A stretch of 64,000 nucleotides of DNA from Phlebopus portentosus (GCA_037892935.1 JAYXKI010000010.1:248001-312000); one strand, 5' to 3'; shown: positions 46,100 to 57,982, numbered from the stretch's first letter. Numbers and translations: made by a program. Notes: generated from the letters alone by a model not told the origin.

Positions 46100-48111
46100 A
46101 TGCGGCCTCTACTTTCAACCAGACTCTCATATTTAAAGGCAGCCAGAAGTATCCATTGCCAGATAAAATACCAGAATAGGTACTATGCTGCCATTTCGGG
46201 CTCGAAAAATGATGTACAAGATTGCGACATAGTCATCATTGGGGGTGGTCCTGCAGGATTGGCGTTCGCAAATGCTTTAGGTATTTTATCTGGTAACTGG
46301 CAACGATACCTTCAGCTAAGCTCGTTTTAGTCTCTCATCAGCCTATAAGAGAATCCCTGCGTATCGCTTTGATTGAAGCGGGAGATTTGGAACGTGTTCG
46401 ACAATGGAGTATGCCGCAGGACGCGTTCTCCAACCGTGTCAGTTCCCTTACAAACGCGTCGAGGAAATTTCTTTCCGGTAAGCGTGCTAGTAACACTCGT
46501 AAGCTTCGAAATAAATTTTCTAGCATTCATGTATAGATATTGGAGCATGGAGCAGAGTGGATGAATCTCGAGTGGCGCGTATCGAAGAGATGCAGGTCGC
46601 CTGACTTTCCTTAATGGTTAATCAAGCTCTGTTAATTATCGTTCTATAGGTATGGGATGGCGTTTCTGACGCTTCCATCACATTCAACGCAAACGAAGCA
46701 GGGATATCGATGAAAGACGGTCATGCAGCATACATGACGACCATGACCGAGAATCTGAATCTACAGCGGGCGCTTATTCGTACGCTAGACAGTACCAGCG
46801 GAGTCAATATAATCGACAATACGAAAGTCAGTAGTATAGTGAAAGACACTGAAAATGGCGGATGGCCTATCGTTCATACATCAAGCGGCGGAACTTTTCG
46901 CGCCAGACTACTTGTGAGCGATGTGAAATTCCAGGTCTTCTTTTCGTAACTGGGTTTTACACCTGTAGGTCGGAGCTGATGGACCAAACTCGCCCGTACG
47001 AAAGTTTGCGGGAATAGAGTCCTATGGCTGGGCTTATGATACACGAGCAATTGTCGCGACTCTTTATCATGCTCCACGTGTAGAGGGTCTTCAGAATCCG
47101 AATACAACAGCCTATCAACGTTTTCTTCCGACAGGACCCATAGCTTTCCTTCCGTTGTCATCAACAGCATCCTCTTTCGTCTGGTCAACAAAGCCTGCCA
47201 TTGCTGCCGCACTCACAAATGTGGATGGACAAATTCTAGCGCACATGATTAATGCCGCCTTCCGACTTCCTGAAGTATCCATGAGACATCTCTATCGGGT
47301 CATCATGGAGGAACAAGAAAACCTCACTCCGGAGATGATTTTGGAAGAGATCCGGTGGCGCGAACGATCGCATAGCATCGATCAGTTTTCCGCGTACTCG
47401 TCCTATGCAACTGAAGCTCTCGGGGTGCCCGCAGACGATGCAGACCTCGTTCCTCCTGTCGTTAAGTCTGTCCAGGAGGGGACTGTTGCATCTTTTCCGT
47501 TACGACTAAGTCACGCGGATAGCTATATAGGAGAGGATGGACGTGGAGCTCGCACTGCGTTGCTTGGAGACGCTGCACATACCACCCATCCTCTGGCCGG
47601 TCAGGGACTGAACATGGGCCTCGGCGATGCTCAGGCACTGGCTGATGCTATTAATGATGCAGTTCTTGTTGGCGGGGATATAGGTCGGTTTAGGCGGTCT
47701 GTTCAATTGCAAATATATGTTGACAAAGGGTTTTCAGGTTCGCGAACGGCTCTGTTACCTTATATACGTTCGCGCTACTTCGAGAACCACAAGCTGTTAT
47801 CCGTGGTGGACAAGCTTCACAAGTTATACGGCTCAACACTACCGCCTGTGGTCTGGGCGCGTTCAGTTGGGCTCGAGGTCGTAAATGAGCTTGATGTACT
47901 CAAGGCGGCAATAATGATATCCGCAGGAAGCAACCTAGGGTCGCTCAAGGAACGAGTTGGAAGACAAGGTGTATCTCCTTGGTCTGTCGCGGCGACTGGA
48001 GTAGAAATTGCTGGTGGCCTTGTGGATGCCGTAAACCTAGTCGGGCGGACGTTTCAGGGAACTGTCTCTGCGGGCCTAAGGAGCGTCGCAGAGTCGATGG
48101 AAAGACGATGA
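46100..48111 (+). CDS. coq6: Coq6, FAD-dependent ubiquinone biosynthesis monooxygenase
   Basis: Performs the C5 ring hydroxylation in coenzyme Q synthesis on the matrix face of the mitochondrial inner membrane. The N-terminus is basic and hydroxylated (RPLLSTRLSYLKAARS), a probable mitochondrial presequence. The FAD dinucleotide motif is DIVIIGGGPAGLAFANAL; intron 1 follows and exon 2 resumes with VSHQPIRESLRIALIEAGD. Then come IGAWSRVDESRV, LLVGADGPNSPVRK (DG motif, split by an intron) and GDAAHTTHPLAGQGLNMGL, the second FAD motif. A 54-nt stretch near 47,682-47,736 (GTCGGT to TTTCAG) has no stop and a length divisible by three; removing it restores family-like sequence, so it is probably an intron. 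The tail ends in amphipathic sequence at 48,109-48,111. Confidence 0.9.
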
Positions 48112-49265
48112 CGCCCATTATCTCCTTGTTTGTTCTGATTCTTACAAGAATTAATGAATCACCACCCAGTTTCTCGACAACTTCTCAATCGTAGTCACAA
48201 ATAAGAAAAAATCAATGAACCTGTCGACGGAGCAAAGCTTTGTATAAGGGCCCGAACTGCGACTTCATGATTCGTGGGTCACGCCGTCTCTTACGACATC
48301 AGACTTGCTCGCAGTGTGCTGTGACGGCCACCCTTGTTCTTTTCTCTGGAAATCCGCCTTCCTTCAAAAGCCCACTGATTCTATTCAAGCTGGAATTCTT
48401 GAATTCTAAGATCCCAATCTATTTCCTCTCAGATTACCGCACCCTTTGGCTCTACCATGCAATTACGTGCATAACGGAGGTTTCGCGTGCCCACGATATT
48501 TTACGCTATTTGGAGAATCGGGTGAAGTTGGGAACAAAGGGACCCCGATTTAGTGCCTTGGCAAGGGCCTGGCATTTCCTGGGAAAAAACGGGCAAAACG
48601 CGTCGCGTAACGTGTAGCCTCACAGCAGCAACGTACGCTTGCCAACAGCCAATTAGCCATCGATTATAGCCAGGAACATGACCAGCCATGGTTACATGCA
48701 AATTTGAATTTGAAAATCGCTTAAGCCAAACCTCTCCGCTACCACGCTGGAAAACTGAAGCAATAGTGATCTTTGCGGCAAATACAGTCGGACTTTCGAG
48801 AAAGACAGTCGAAAATCTATATTTTGTTGAATATCTCTTGTCCCCTTTGACTACTGTGATGGGATATGTGGGTCCATGTTTTATTTGACATCGAATATCC
48901 GGCATCAAGTCTAAACGTCCGCGATTATTCTGACTGCCCGATTCGGTCTGACTACTCCCTATAAGGCAATTATTGTCTTCATCACTTGCTGACTTTTCAG
49001 AAAGGGAAGTGCCGAGGTTCGGCGGCCTTGTCTTCAATACACGATTTGCAGACCATCGACTCGACAATCAGACAGTTTGTTCAACTTATTCGACTTATAT
49101 TTAAATCGACGGAGGACAGTTCAACTATGCTTCCTTTCCCTCGTCCTGGTATCTTTCGTTCTGGTTATTCTCCTTTTTCCCTTTCCAAGCAGCAACGCAG
49201 CGCTGCGCGTCAGCTCTACCACTTTCATTTAGACTTCGCGTCTTGCATACACGTGCAAGACCGCG
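48112..49265. other. Intergenic region, no gene seen
   Basis: About 1.15 kb between Coq6 and the next gene. Two overlapping open frames (125 and 188 codons, opposite strands) show no domain or splice signals. A TATATTTAAATC stretch near 49,095 is a possible promoter of the following gene. Confidence 0.5.
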
Positions 49266-51006
49266 ATGCCTCGAGACATTGCTCGTGTGGCCCTGGTGGC
49301 CTTGGTTATTCTGGCTTTTACGGAGATGGATTTCGTTAGCGGCCAGAGTAAAACCAGTGTCGCAAACTCGGATCCTCAAATAAATTACTCGCCTGAAGTT
49401 TGCCCAGGTGCTGCCGTGACGAAATGCCTTGGAGCGTGGTATGTCACTTACCATATTTTGTGAAGTTGTGATTGATCTATCCTCTTTGCAGGTGGGACAC
49501 GGCCATGGCTGACGGCTCTGTAATCAAAACAACGGCTGGCCCAAGTTCTGGATATAATAACGCTCAGTAAGTATGGCAGTTGTTGATGATATGATATTCA
49601 AGTAACAAAGAAATAGGACGACTATGTCGTACTCGTTCTACGGCTCGAGCCTAGAGATCCATGGTCTTGCCGATACTGACGGCGCTAATATGATCGTCCA
49701 GATTGACAACTTTCTGATTATCGTAAATACTTCGACGGGCATTGGTGGCGCTTCGCTGGAGCCACGGATGGTTTATAACCATACGCAACTTGATCCCGAA
49801 ATCGCCCACACATTATCTGTAGGGTGGTCGGCCAATATGAATCCGAACACAGAAGCGGGTGGTTACAAACCTCTCTCATACGCGTATTTTGACCATTTAG
49901 TCGTCGGCGACTTCCGAGCTGTGTAAGTGAGTAGAACATTATCTACGTTCTTCTGTCTCATTCCCTCTTTTTAAGTCTAACCTCTAGCGCCGCTCCTTCC
50001 GGTACTTCCGACTTCAACGACGCCGGAACAAACCTCCTCTACAGTAGCGGCGTCCTCCTCCTCCCAGGCATTGTCATCAATAGTGAAGCCTGGAGCCGTA
50101 GCGGGTATTGTCATTGCTGCCCTATTGTTTCTTCTATTACTGGGTGCTCTGGTATACTACATTTTGCGCCGTCGTCGCCAATTCAGTGCCTTCCGACGGC
50201 GTCCGCCTTCTCCGCACGTAAAGGTTGTGATTGAATCACAGGAAACTCGTTATGCCGAGAGCATTGGTACTCCTGCGCAGAGAGAGAGCTGGAAAGCTTG
50301 GCCTCACTTATCTCTGCCTCCCGTCTATGGACACGGCACAGATTCTGGAATGGAGAAGACGGGGTATACTGATGAGAACGGTGTTAGTTACTTAGACCTT
50401 GAGTCCGCAAATAGGAAGAGCGTCGCCTCATCGTCTTCGTCCTCCGGAAATGTGTCCAACGGACACAAGAACCGGCAGAGCGACATTCCTCTCCATCCAA
50501 GCGCACCTTCACCGAGTAGCTCTTACCCTTCGCAGGCCAACCTTCGAATCAACACACGCAAGTCCCTGTTTTCTCCTCGGCACCAACCTTCCGCTAAAGA
50601 CTCGACTGCCGTTGACCAAGACACTCCTCCGGTCACTCCTTTCACTCCATACTGTGTCGGTACTGCGACGGTTGCCCGACCACAGAACGCTCAGCTTGTT
50701 CCGAAGTCGAGTCTGAGCAGCGGCGAATTCTCCTCTGCGCCCTTTATTTCCACGGTTCCACTGCCACCGTTACCGCCTTTACCGCCTATTCCAAGTCAGA
50801 AAGAGGAGAAGCGCCGATTCACGAAACGTCTTTCAAGTTTCCGACGTTCTCGTAAGTCCTCTCGCGCGGGACAGAATGAAGCGGGTCCGAGTGCATTAGA
50901 AGTCGAACTCAATGTAATAGGATCCTCGAGACCTTCGTTCGACACAATGAGCGTCATGACCCGCAGCATACCTCCACCGTACACTCTTCACGAGAATGAG
51001 GCCTGA
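49266..51006 (+). CDS. Secreted/single-pass membrane protein with long cytoplasmic tail
   Basis: Signal peptide (MPRDIARVALVALVILAFTE), then an ectodomain over three exons (about 49,266-49,922) with CPGAAVTKCLGAW, FYGSSLEIHGL and YFDHLVVGDF, resembling the beta-sandwich ectodomains common in agaricomycete surface proteins. A Ser/Thr-rich stalk leads to one membrane helix (AGIVIAALLFLLLLGALVYYI) and an RRRR stop-transfer. The tail of about 280 residues has Ser-, Pro- and Lys/Arg-rich stretches (PLPPLPPLPPIP). The join near 49,920-50,068 is awkward: the usual GTAAGT donor and TCTAG acceptor leave the stalk out of frame by one base. Either the acceptor at 50,067 is used, skipping most of the stalk, or one base is wrong near 50,010. 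A wall sensor role is inferred only from architecture. Confidence 0.7.
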
Positions 51007-51505
51007 GAAAGGGAACATCCTACTCACTTACTATGGCACTGCTCAGCATTTCGCTCTTTCACAATCACCAGCTTTTGCGTCTTCTTGTTTCCAAATATGA
51101 TCTGTTTCGTACATATGCATTTCTCTGTAGTTTCGCTTTCTACACGCATTACTCTGATGTAGCCGACCTTACATGTCCCCAATTCACGTTCCTTACTTTT
51201 TCTTGCATGACCTTCTGCATACGCCGTACTCTTGTGTATACCATGTACTTTAGACTCGTTCATCAGTTAGGATTTTGTATCGGTAGTGTTTATACTGCAG
51301 TAATACTAATTGTCATATGCTGTTCTAGCGCTAGTGTTCATTTGAGATGACCTTGACTTGTAACTTGCTTGACCTTCATTGCCTGATCCAACATCGTAAT
51401 GTATATTTGGAAGCAGTATCGCGGTCGAGTACCGTGTTGGTAGGCTAACCACTACAGTGTCTCGATTGAACGAAAAAATACCTTGCAAGCTGAGGAAGAT
51501 AATAC
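51007..51505. other. Convergent intergenic region
   Basis: 3' flanks of the membrane protein (+) and the P-loop gene (-). No coding signal beyond chance open frames. Confidence 0.55.
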
Positions 51506-52389
51506 TTAGGAGCTGTCTGTAGTCAAGTCGCCTCCAGAATTGTCAGGTTTGACCATCACACCAACAGCCCGTTTCCACTCCTCTAGCTCGCGGCCCAATC
51601 CACCGATCCTCCTCATCTTACCGCCAACATGCACACCATCAACCTTAAAGAGCTCGGCCTGTCTCCGTTGAACAGGTCTATGCTGCGTTATCGCCCACCA
51701 GAGAATACTTTCTCTCGAAAGAGAGCTTCGGAAATACGCTCGTCGCATCCCGGTGCGCAAGGTTCGCGTCGTCTAAAGAGACGGAGGAACGTGCGCTTGA
51801 GGAGGCGAGAGAAGTAGAGGAGGAATGGTGGATCTAGCCCTATTCGTTAAGGAAAAAAGTAAATATGCACCGCAATCCTTAAAGCCTTGGGCAAGAATGG
51901 GAACTGTACGTACAGATGATGTCCGTTGCATCGTCCAGCTGGCCATTGAGCCTTTTGTTGTAATTTCCATCAACAACCCATCCGCATGCACACTCATCCG
52001 ACGAAAGTGCTGCGGTCACTCTAGCTTGAAATTCGGGTGAGGGAGTCTCGACCCAGCCAGGGTTCCAAAAGAGACGATCAAAGTGAATGACGGGGACACC
52101 GAGGATTGTACCGAGCTCGTCGGCAAGCGTGGACTGCATGCAGATAATTGCAACACAAATCCTTCCCTCAAAAAATGCACAAAGTATGATTACTTGCCTT
52201 GCCAGAACCTTATGTATTTCACGATATGAAGTGTACAATGTCAGTCTGAGCCTTTCTGACTCCAAACTGAATTGCCCCACCGCTATTGCCGACGATATGC
52301 ACTCTGTAGACTCCTGAACCATCGCCTTTCAGCGGGGGGAGCGAGTCCATCCGTACGGCATCATGCGCAGAAGTCGTGTGCGACGACAT
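51506..52389 (-). CDS. Adenylate-kinase-like P-loop NTPase with 11-nt microexon
   Basis: Exons 52389-52281, 52208-52198 (11 nt), 52133-51914 and 51839-51506. Splicing through the microexon builds the Walker A loop GNSGSGKST; without it the loop lacks its lysine. Intron 2 then starts with GC (GCAAGT), a GC-AG intron. Downstream come VPVIHFDRLFWNPGW, CGWVVDGNYNKRL, DIIWLDPPF and FLRLFRRREPCAPGCDERISE, which match the small P-loop kinases related to FlaR/topology-modulation proteins that are common in fungi. After SEALF the frame shifts by one base near 51,727 into SRESILWW...VGGKMRRIGG, which is still family-like. So there is a one-base deletion, real or from assembly. Substrate unknown, probably a nucleotide. 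Confidence 0.75.
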
Positions 52390-52749
52390 GGTCGGGATAG
52401 CAAGTGGGTCACCACATTGCGTTGCTGATGAGAAAAAGTAGCTCGGCACCGAAGTCTAATGACTCGGCACACGGTCTCAGTCACACTGGTCTACTGTATA
52501 GTTCTTGATTACGTAAGAATCAAGTACTTTACAACAAGCCGAATGATACTACAGTAAGTATCATGAACATGAACATCTTCATTATTAGCTTTGGCACACT
52601 ACTGTATTGCGGCGGTTTTGCTTGCTGACTTACTGCCGCAATCACTACTCTCATCCGACCGCCTGCGCGCATGCTCTTACTAACTGCATTATATTGCCTT
52701 CTCTCAATCGTCCATGCACACCTTCAAAAAGGCCAGGTCTAATTGATTT
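52390..52749. other. Intergenic region upstream of the P-loop gene
   Basis: Contains palindromic short stretches such as AAGTACTT but no gene. No TATA box recognised. Confidence 0.45.
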
Positions 52750-53320
52750 TTAGTAGCTCTCTCTTTGATAACCTGGATATCCTTCTCCGATCCTTCGTCT
52801 ACATATGTGCTCCTTAAAGGCGCAAAGGAAGTAGAAGTACTCAACGTCTTCCGATGGTTCATGCCAGTCCCATACTGGACCAATACCGAAACGCCTGCTG
52901 GACATACTCAAAAAATATGAAGTTCTTCGCTCGGATAAAAACAAACCATTGACAGCCCAGTACAGCAAGACATCACAAGATGGAGGATGCCCTTTGTTTG
53001 TACAAGGCCGTAAATAAATACGACGGTCTTGAAGACCAAGTGCATTTCTCTGACTCTGAATCCCCAGGGCGGAAGAGGCGCATTGGCGGCATTTAGTCTC
53101 CACACTCGTCTCGTTCCTATTTACCGTAGAAAGTCCCAAGATGGAGACCGGGAAGCTGTGCGGAATGGAAAGCTTTCATGTTTACTCCAGACCCTCGTAA
53201 CGCATACTCGAGAGCTTCAGATCCGTCTTCAGGGAATCCGAAGGAAATAACAGGATTTGCCTTCCCCATTAATAGTGGTACTGAGCTTCTCGGATCGACT
53301 GTCCTGTTCTTCACTATTTA
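52750..53320 (-). pseudogene. Fragment of the unknown gene at 54.5-56.3 kb
   Basis: Minus-strand pieces match the larger neighbour: CRQCASSALGIQSQRNALGL against CRQSAFYALGIQSQRKVLGL (55,340 region), KGHPP..VLLYWAVNGL against NGILHLVISYWTADSL, and EDVEYFYFLCAFKEHI against QLVECFYFLCALKEQI. The frame shifts between pieces, and the N-terminal and Gly/Asp-rich parts are missing. A truncated, decayed duplicate. Confidence 0.65.
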
Positions 53321-54471
53321 CATTGTGCATTTACGTCAGCTTCTTAATTCAATCTACTCACCAAACGGTGTGGTTGATACGGTCCGATGTCCCCTCGAAA
53401 AACATTAATCACAGCATGGATTCAATCGAAGCTCGACGCTACAATACACGCCCGTTTATCTCCAGTGCGCTCCGTGCTGCCAACCAATAACTTTTCCAAA
53501 TACGGTTCTGGTCAGCGCGAGCCTAGTCAATTATTTTTGAACGAAGAAGTCCTCTAAATTGACTTCCGCAGTTTCAATGGGCTGGCGAAGATGAATTTAT
53601 GAGCAGCGGTATCGTGTCAAAGAATGAGTGATACTTTACTGTAAGTAGCGTACTGTTGAATCGCGAAATCGGCTAGGATATTTCACTGTGAGGAGAATGC
53701 TTTGAACTACTTTCCAACCAAGATCGTCTTCTCGAGGAACAACTGCCCGAGGATAGTCGACGATACCAGAGATTGACCGGAGAACCGACTTCTGCCAAGT
53801 CAATCACTCAGCTTTCTCACACGCACTTGCGCATAGTGTGTAATAGAATATCAGAGTAACTGCGAGGATCTGCCATGAGCATTGATGCTTCAGACTTGTC
53901 AGTCGAAATTCTTGACGCGAGACTGTACAAGTATACAGTACGTGGTAAATGGATGAGAACAAGTTTCAAGAGTCGAAGGCTCATGCATACCGAAGTAACC
54001 GAACTGTAAGATCTGCGACCGTCATGACACCGAGGAGATTGTAATATGTAAGAAAACACCAGCTAGCGAGGGATTCGAAGTGACATACTCTTCAATCGCA
54101 TTGTTATCGATTACTCGCTTAGATATTCAGTATATAGCGATGACAGATAGGGCCGATTGGATGAATGTCTGAATGGCCCCTTTGATCCACAACCATTGGA
54201 TTGCATCGCATGTGATCCATGGTTGTTCGTGATGCTTCACTAAGTACTGAAGTGCAAGCGTTTATACATTACATTATAAAAGTTAACCGACAAAAAGGAT
54301 GAGTTTCTCCTCCTCGACCCTTTCCTCGATAATACTAAACTTACGCAAAATAGTAATTTGTTACACAAATATTGTCAAAAGTTCCGGAGCACATAGATGC
54401 TGCTAGTCTAGGCGAGAAATATACAAGCAACTGTGTAATTTAAGCCGACACTTCAGATCACACTTCAGACC
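53321..54471. other. Intergenic region, no gene seen
   Basis: About 1.15 kb of low coding potential between the fragment and its full-length relative; no repeat or RNA gene recognised. Confidence 0.5.
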
Positions 54472-56334
54472 TCATCTCCAGAATGCCGCTCCGAGTCTCC
54501 AGCTATTTATGCAGCGGACCTTCTCATTGACTTCTTTTCTTGTTAAGCATTTCCCGCCTGACAGGGAATCATCACTTTGGCCATCGTCAGATTGAAGGTA
54601 AGTTTCAGACGCCACATTTATTGTCGAGGTAGACCAAGAGGCGTTTTCGACAGCATCATCATTCGGTGCACTCATGTCAACATCGTGGGTGGGTGGTTCT
54701 TCACGGTGACCACTGTCTCTACCACCCCTCGTACTGCCGTCATCACGGCGATAGTCCGAGGTGCCGCCAGGCCCACCTGAATGACCACCGGCTGGACCAC
54801 CACTTCCACTAGCGCCGGGGTGATTATCACCGTCGTTATCATCGTCACGTTTCTGCAAATTTCTCTTCTTCGATTCGCTACCGGCTTTGCTACCGGCTTT
54901 GCTCCCTTCTCTATTCGATTTTTGGGCAGATGTTCGCGATTTGCTCGCCCTCTCCCAATTGTCATAACGCGCCCCGAGAGAAGCAAGGTCAATAATCCCA
55001 TTGCTGACTTTATCTTTGATATCTTGCACGTCTTGCTCAAAACCTTTGTCTATCTGTTCCTTCAGAGCACAAAGGAAATAGAAGCATTCAACGAGTTGCG
55101 ATGGTCTGCGTATATCCCATGTCAGATCCGTTAGATAACGCGTCATCTGCAACGAACGGTTAAGTCATGTAAAATATCTCGTTGGAAACGAGACACACCA
55201 GTGAGTCTGCAGTCCAATATGAAATCACAAGGTGAAGAATTCCATTTACTAACACCAGACCGTACGCTCGACGGTTCGAAAGGCCGAGCACTTTTCTCTG
55301 ACTCTGAATGCCAAGAGCATAGAAGGCGCTTTGACGGCACGCGATCTCCACTCCTTCTCCTCGTTTCCACTCACCGAAAAATGTCCCGAGATGAAGAGAT
55401 AGTCGGTCTACGCACTTCAGAGCTTTGATAGGCACGGTGGTTGGTGCTATTGCTTCACCGAGAGCATCGGATACCTCAATCGGAAGCTGTCTTGTGATAA
55501 ACGAATTTGCCCTCGCTTGTATGATCTGAACCGAAGCATTTGGGTTCACGGGAAGAAGAACGTCCTGCTCCTCACTACCACGTAGAGGATCAACGCCAGC
55601 AGCAAAAGTTGATTTGATATACTTACCACACAGTATGTTTGAGCTGGTCTGATGTCCTCTCGGAGAAGACCCATCGTAACATTGTGTCGACCAATGTACG
55701 CTGCATGATCTCGTACGCTTTGTTCTCCAGCGCCCTTCGAGTCGTCAGCCAAGGAGCAAACAAATTAAGAACGACAGCGGGCATATCATCATCCCACGCA
55801 TCGGACTGCACGCCACGAGACCAATCAATTATATCTTGAATGAAATAGTCCTGTTGTTCTATTTCAGGATATGCAGGGGCCTGACAATAGACGTCAGAAG
55901 CGGTACTATGGTACATAAAAGGAACGAGTCACGTACTTCCAGCCTTCGAAGTTTCCCCGGATACTTCATTGTCATGAGAATCGCCTGAATCTCTTTCCAA
56001 TCGAAATTACTTGGGGAAGCACGCAATTCCAGCGGATCGGCCACAACAGGGGAAGTATGGACGTCTCTAAGCTTGAGGACAGACGTCCTCCAAGAATTCC
56101 ATTTACTTTGCTCACTCGCGATACTTTCGTGTGCAGAAAGTGAGCTGATGGATATACAACGCAATATAACTTGGGGGCATACATGGATGCCGAAGAGAAG
56201 TCAATCAAGATAGTTGGTAGAAATTCAGCGAGCCTGTATGTGTCAAATGGATGAGAGCAAGCCACGATGAGTTGTCGAAACAAACAGACCTTATTATATA
56301 CTCTTCGACCGCGCTTGTTTAACCGCATATGCAT
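54472..56334 (-). CDS. Unrecognised multi-exon protein with Gly/Asp-rich tail
   Basis: Four or more exons are supported by sequence character and by the fragment at 52,750-53,320. An N-terminal exon near 55,870-55,640 has DDDMPAVVLNLFAPWL and ERTSDQLKHT. The next, at 55,549-55,200, has VQIIQARANSFITRQLPIEV, CRQSAFYALGIQSQRKVLGL and NGILHLVISYWTADS. The last, from about 55,140, has PSQLVECFYFLCALKEQI, a helical stretch, repeated GSKAGSK, and a low-complexity tail rich in Gly, Asp and Ser (GGPGGTSDYRRDDGS) to the stop at 54,472. I know no family for it. Upstream frames to 56,334 may add exons. The repeated loss of its 5' part in the second copy suggests a locally expanding family. Confidence 0.45.
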
Positions 56335-56621
56335 GAGAACAGCTGTGTTTCGCCCATAAGCTGAGAAATATTAGGGCAACGTACTCTACGGAACCGGATC
56401 CACTGGTATCAATGAGTCTGTCGATTAACATTAAGTATTCGGAGACATTAGCATGAGAACGGAGACAGACTTCTGCATAGCATTCTTTACTCGTGTCTCG
56501 TCAATGACGCTCATCGTTGGGTAGCTGCGAGGTGATGGTCTGATGGATACGAGGAGGAAGGACTCGATTGCGATGAACTAAGAGAAGTTACGTAAGTACG
56601 ATACCGAAAAAGGTACCTCGC
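56335..56621. other. Short intergenic region
   Basis: No gene or signal recognised; left flank of the MITE-like element. Confidence 0.45.
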
Positions 56622-57104
56622 TTACTGCTGTTTGCATAATTCCTTAGAATGGCAATCATCACGTGTTTTTTCGCCGCGTCGTGTTCAACTTCAGCAAAAA
56701 CTGATTGAAATGGGGTTTTCTCTGTCAATATTCAGCTGTTTCGTCCAGTTAAGCAACGTAAAATTAGAGAAATCAATTATAGATACATTTACTACAAAAA
56801 ATTCTGTATATTTTACTCATATGAATTAGGAGCACAAGTTTAAAATAGGCTACTTAGTTTTTTTACTGGATTCCAAGGATTGTAAATTTTTGCAAGCATG
56901 CAGTGGCAAAGCAAAGTATACAGATTCTTTTTTGCCCTTATATATTAATCATTAACTTCTCTAATTTTATGTTGTTAATCGGACAATATAGTTGAATATT
57001 GATGGAGAAAACCCCATTTCAATCAACTTTTGTTGAAGTTGAACACGAGGCGGCGAAAAAACATGTGATGATTGCCATTCTAAGGAATTATGCAAACAGC
57101 AGTA
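56622..57104. repeat. MITE-like element with ~150-bp terminal inverted repeats
   Basis: The left arm (56,622-56,773) and right arm (56,960-57,104) are reverse complements with few mismatches, starting TTACTGCTGTTTGCATAATT and ending AATTATGCAAACAGCAGTAA. The ends are flanked by TA, which would fit a Tc1/mariner-type two-base target duplication, though TA also lies inside the palindrome. The interior is AT-rich and non-coding. A 65-codon frame within it is a shadow. Confidence 0.8.
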
Positions 57105-57540
57105 ATTCTGTACAACTATGCACTTGTTCTTGTTTTACCTGATTGTTCTGGATATGTAGAGTGGAACTTCATGATGAAATCAATGTTTCAGCCTCCTATC
57201 ATATGATATACGACTGTTTCATGAAGGTAGAAGATTGATCTAGACTGGCCTGCTTGGTGTTCAATTGAGATGCCAGTGATGCATTTCCTCCAGCCCTTCA
57301 TTACATATTTTGACTGGATTCATCTCGTGAGCTTTCATGCATTAACGATAGTATAACCTAAAAGGAATAGATACGTCATTTCAGGACTATAATATGTGTG
57401 ACAAGATGTGGTAGCAATTGAACAATGTGCATACAAACATACAAACCATTTTGGCGTCATGTGGGGAAGAATGGAAGGCCCATAAAAGGCAATGATAACC
57501 AGTTGAGGGCCGGCTCGAAGTTGATACACAGCAGGCAAAT
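57105..57540. other. Spacer between two foldback elements
   Basis: No gene recognised. A minus-strand frame across 57,335-57,586 extends into the next element and resembles (MSSS.EFIPGLNNCL) the plus-strand frame at 57,806, but only because both read the same inverted repeat. Confidence 0.6.
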
Positions 57541-57853
57541 ACAAACAGTTATTTAGACCCGGAATAAATTCGTAACTAGATGACAAACGAAATTTGAAAT
57601 GTAATAATGCATTTAGTCATAATATATTTGATGTCTTTTCCTTAGCTAAATGCTAAACTATATTTGAAATAACAAAAGAAAGTATAATTATTTCTTTGTC
57701 TACCAAATCCAAATCTAAATCCTCTTTGTTATTTCAGATATAGCTTAGCATTTAGCTAAGGAAAAGACATCATGACTAAATGCATTATTACATTTCAAAT
57801 TTCGTTTGTCATCTAGTTTCGAATTTATTCCGGGTCTAAATAACTGTTTGACC
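57541..57853. repeat. Foldback element upstream of the Rho GEF gene
   Basis: Inverted repeats at 57,546-57,675 and 57,728-57,853 share CAAACAGTTATTTAGACCC at the tips and TTTTCCTTAGCTAAATGCTA inside. The right copy lacks an ~8-bp AATATATT stretch present in the left. AT-rich, no coding capacity. It ends 130 bp before the ATG at 57,983, so it lies in the promoter or 5' UTR. Confidence 0.8.
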
Positions 57854-57982
57854 GCTGTGAGTGTCACCGAAAAGTCTAGACATGACTCGTGGTCGTGGGA
57901 ATCCCAAGGTCCAAGGCCGCGCCGTACTCTGGCAACGACAACAGCACGTTCCCTGACGTTCCTGCCGTCGGCGTACTCAACT

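Noticed and set aside
46099..46101. ATG at 46,101 (minus strand) as the Trm82 start
   Set aside because: It would overlap the Coq6 start codon and add an N-terminus unlike the family; [11 protein letters not shown] at 45,936 fits better.
54781..55134. 117-codon plus-strand frame with hydrophobic content
   Set aside because: It is the antisense shadow of the Gly/Asp/Lys-rich tail of the minus-strand gene.
57335..57586. Open frame sharing MSSS.EFIPGLNNCL with the start of the long frame at 57,806
   Set aside because: The shared peptide is the translation of the foldback element's inverted repeat, not homology of two genes.
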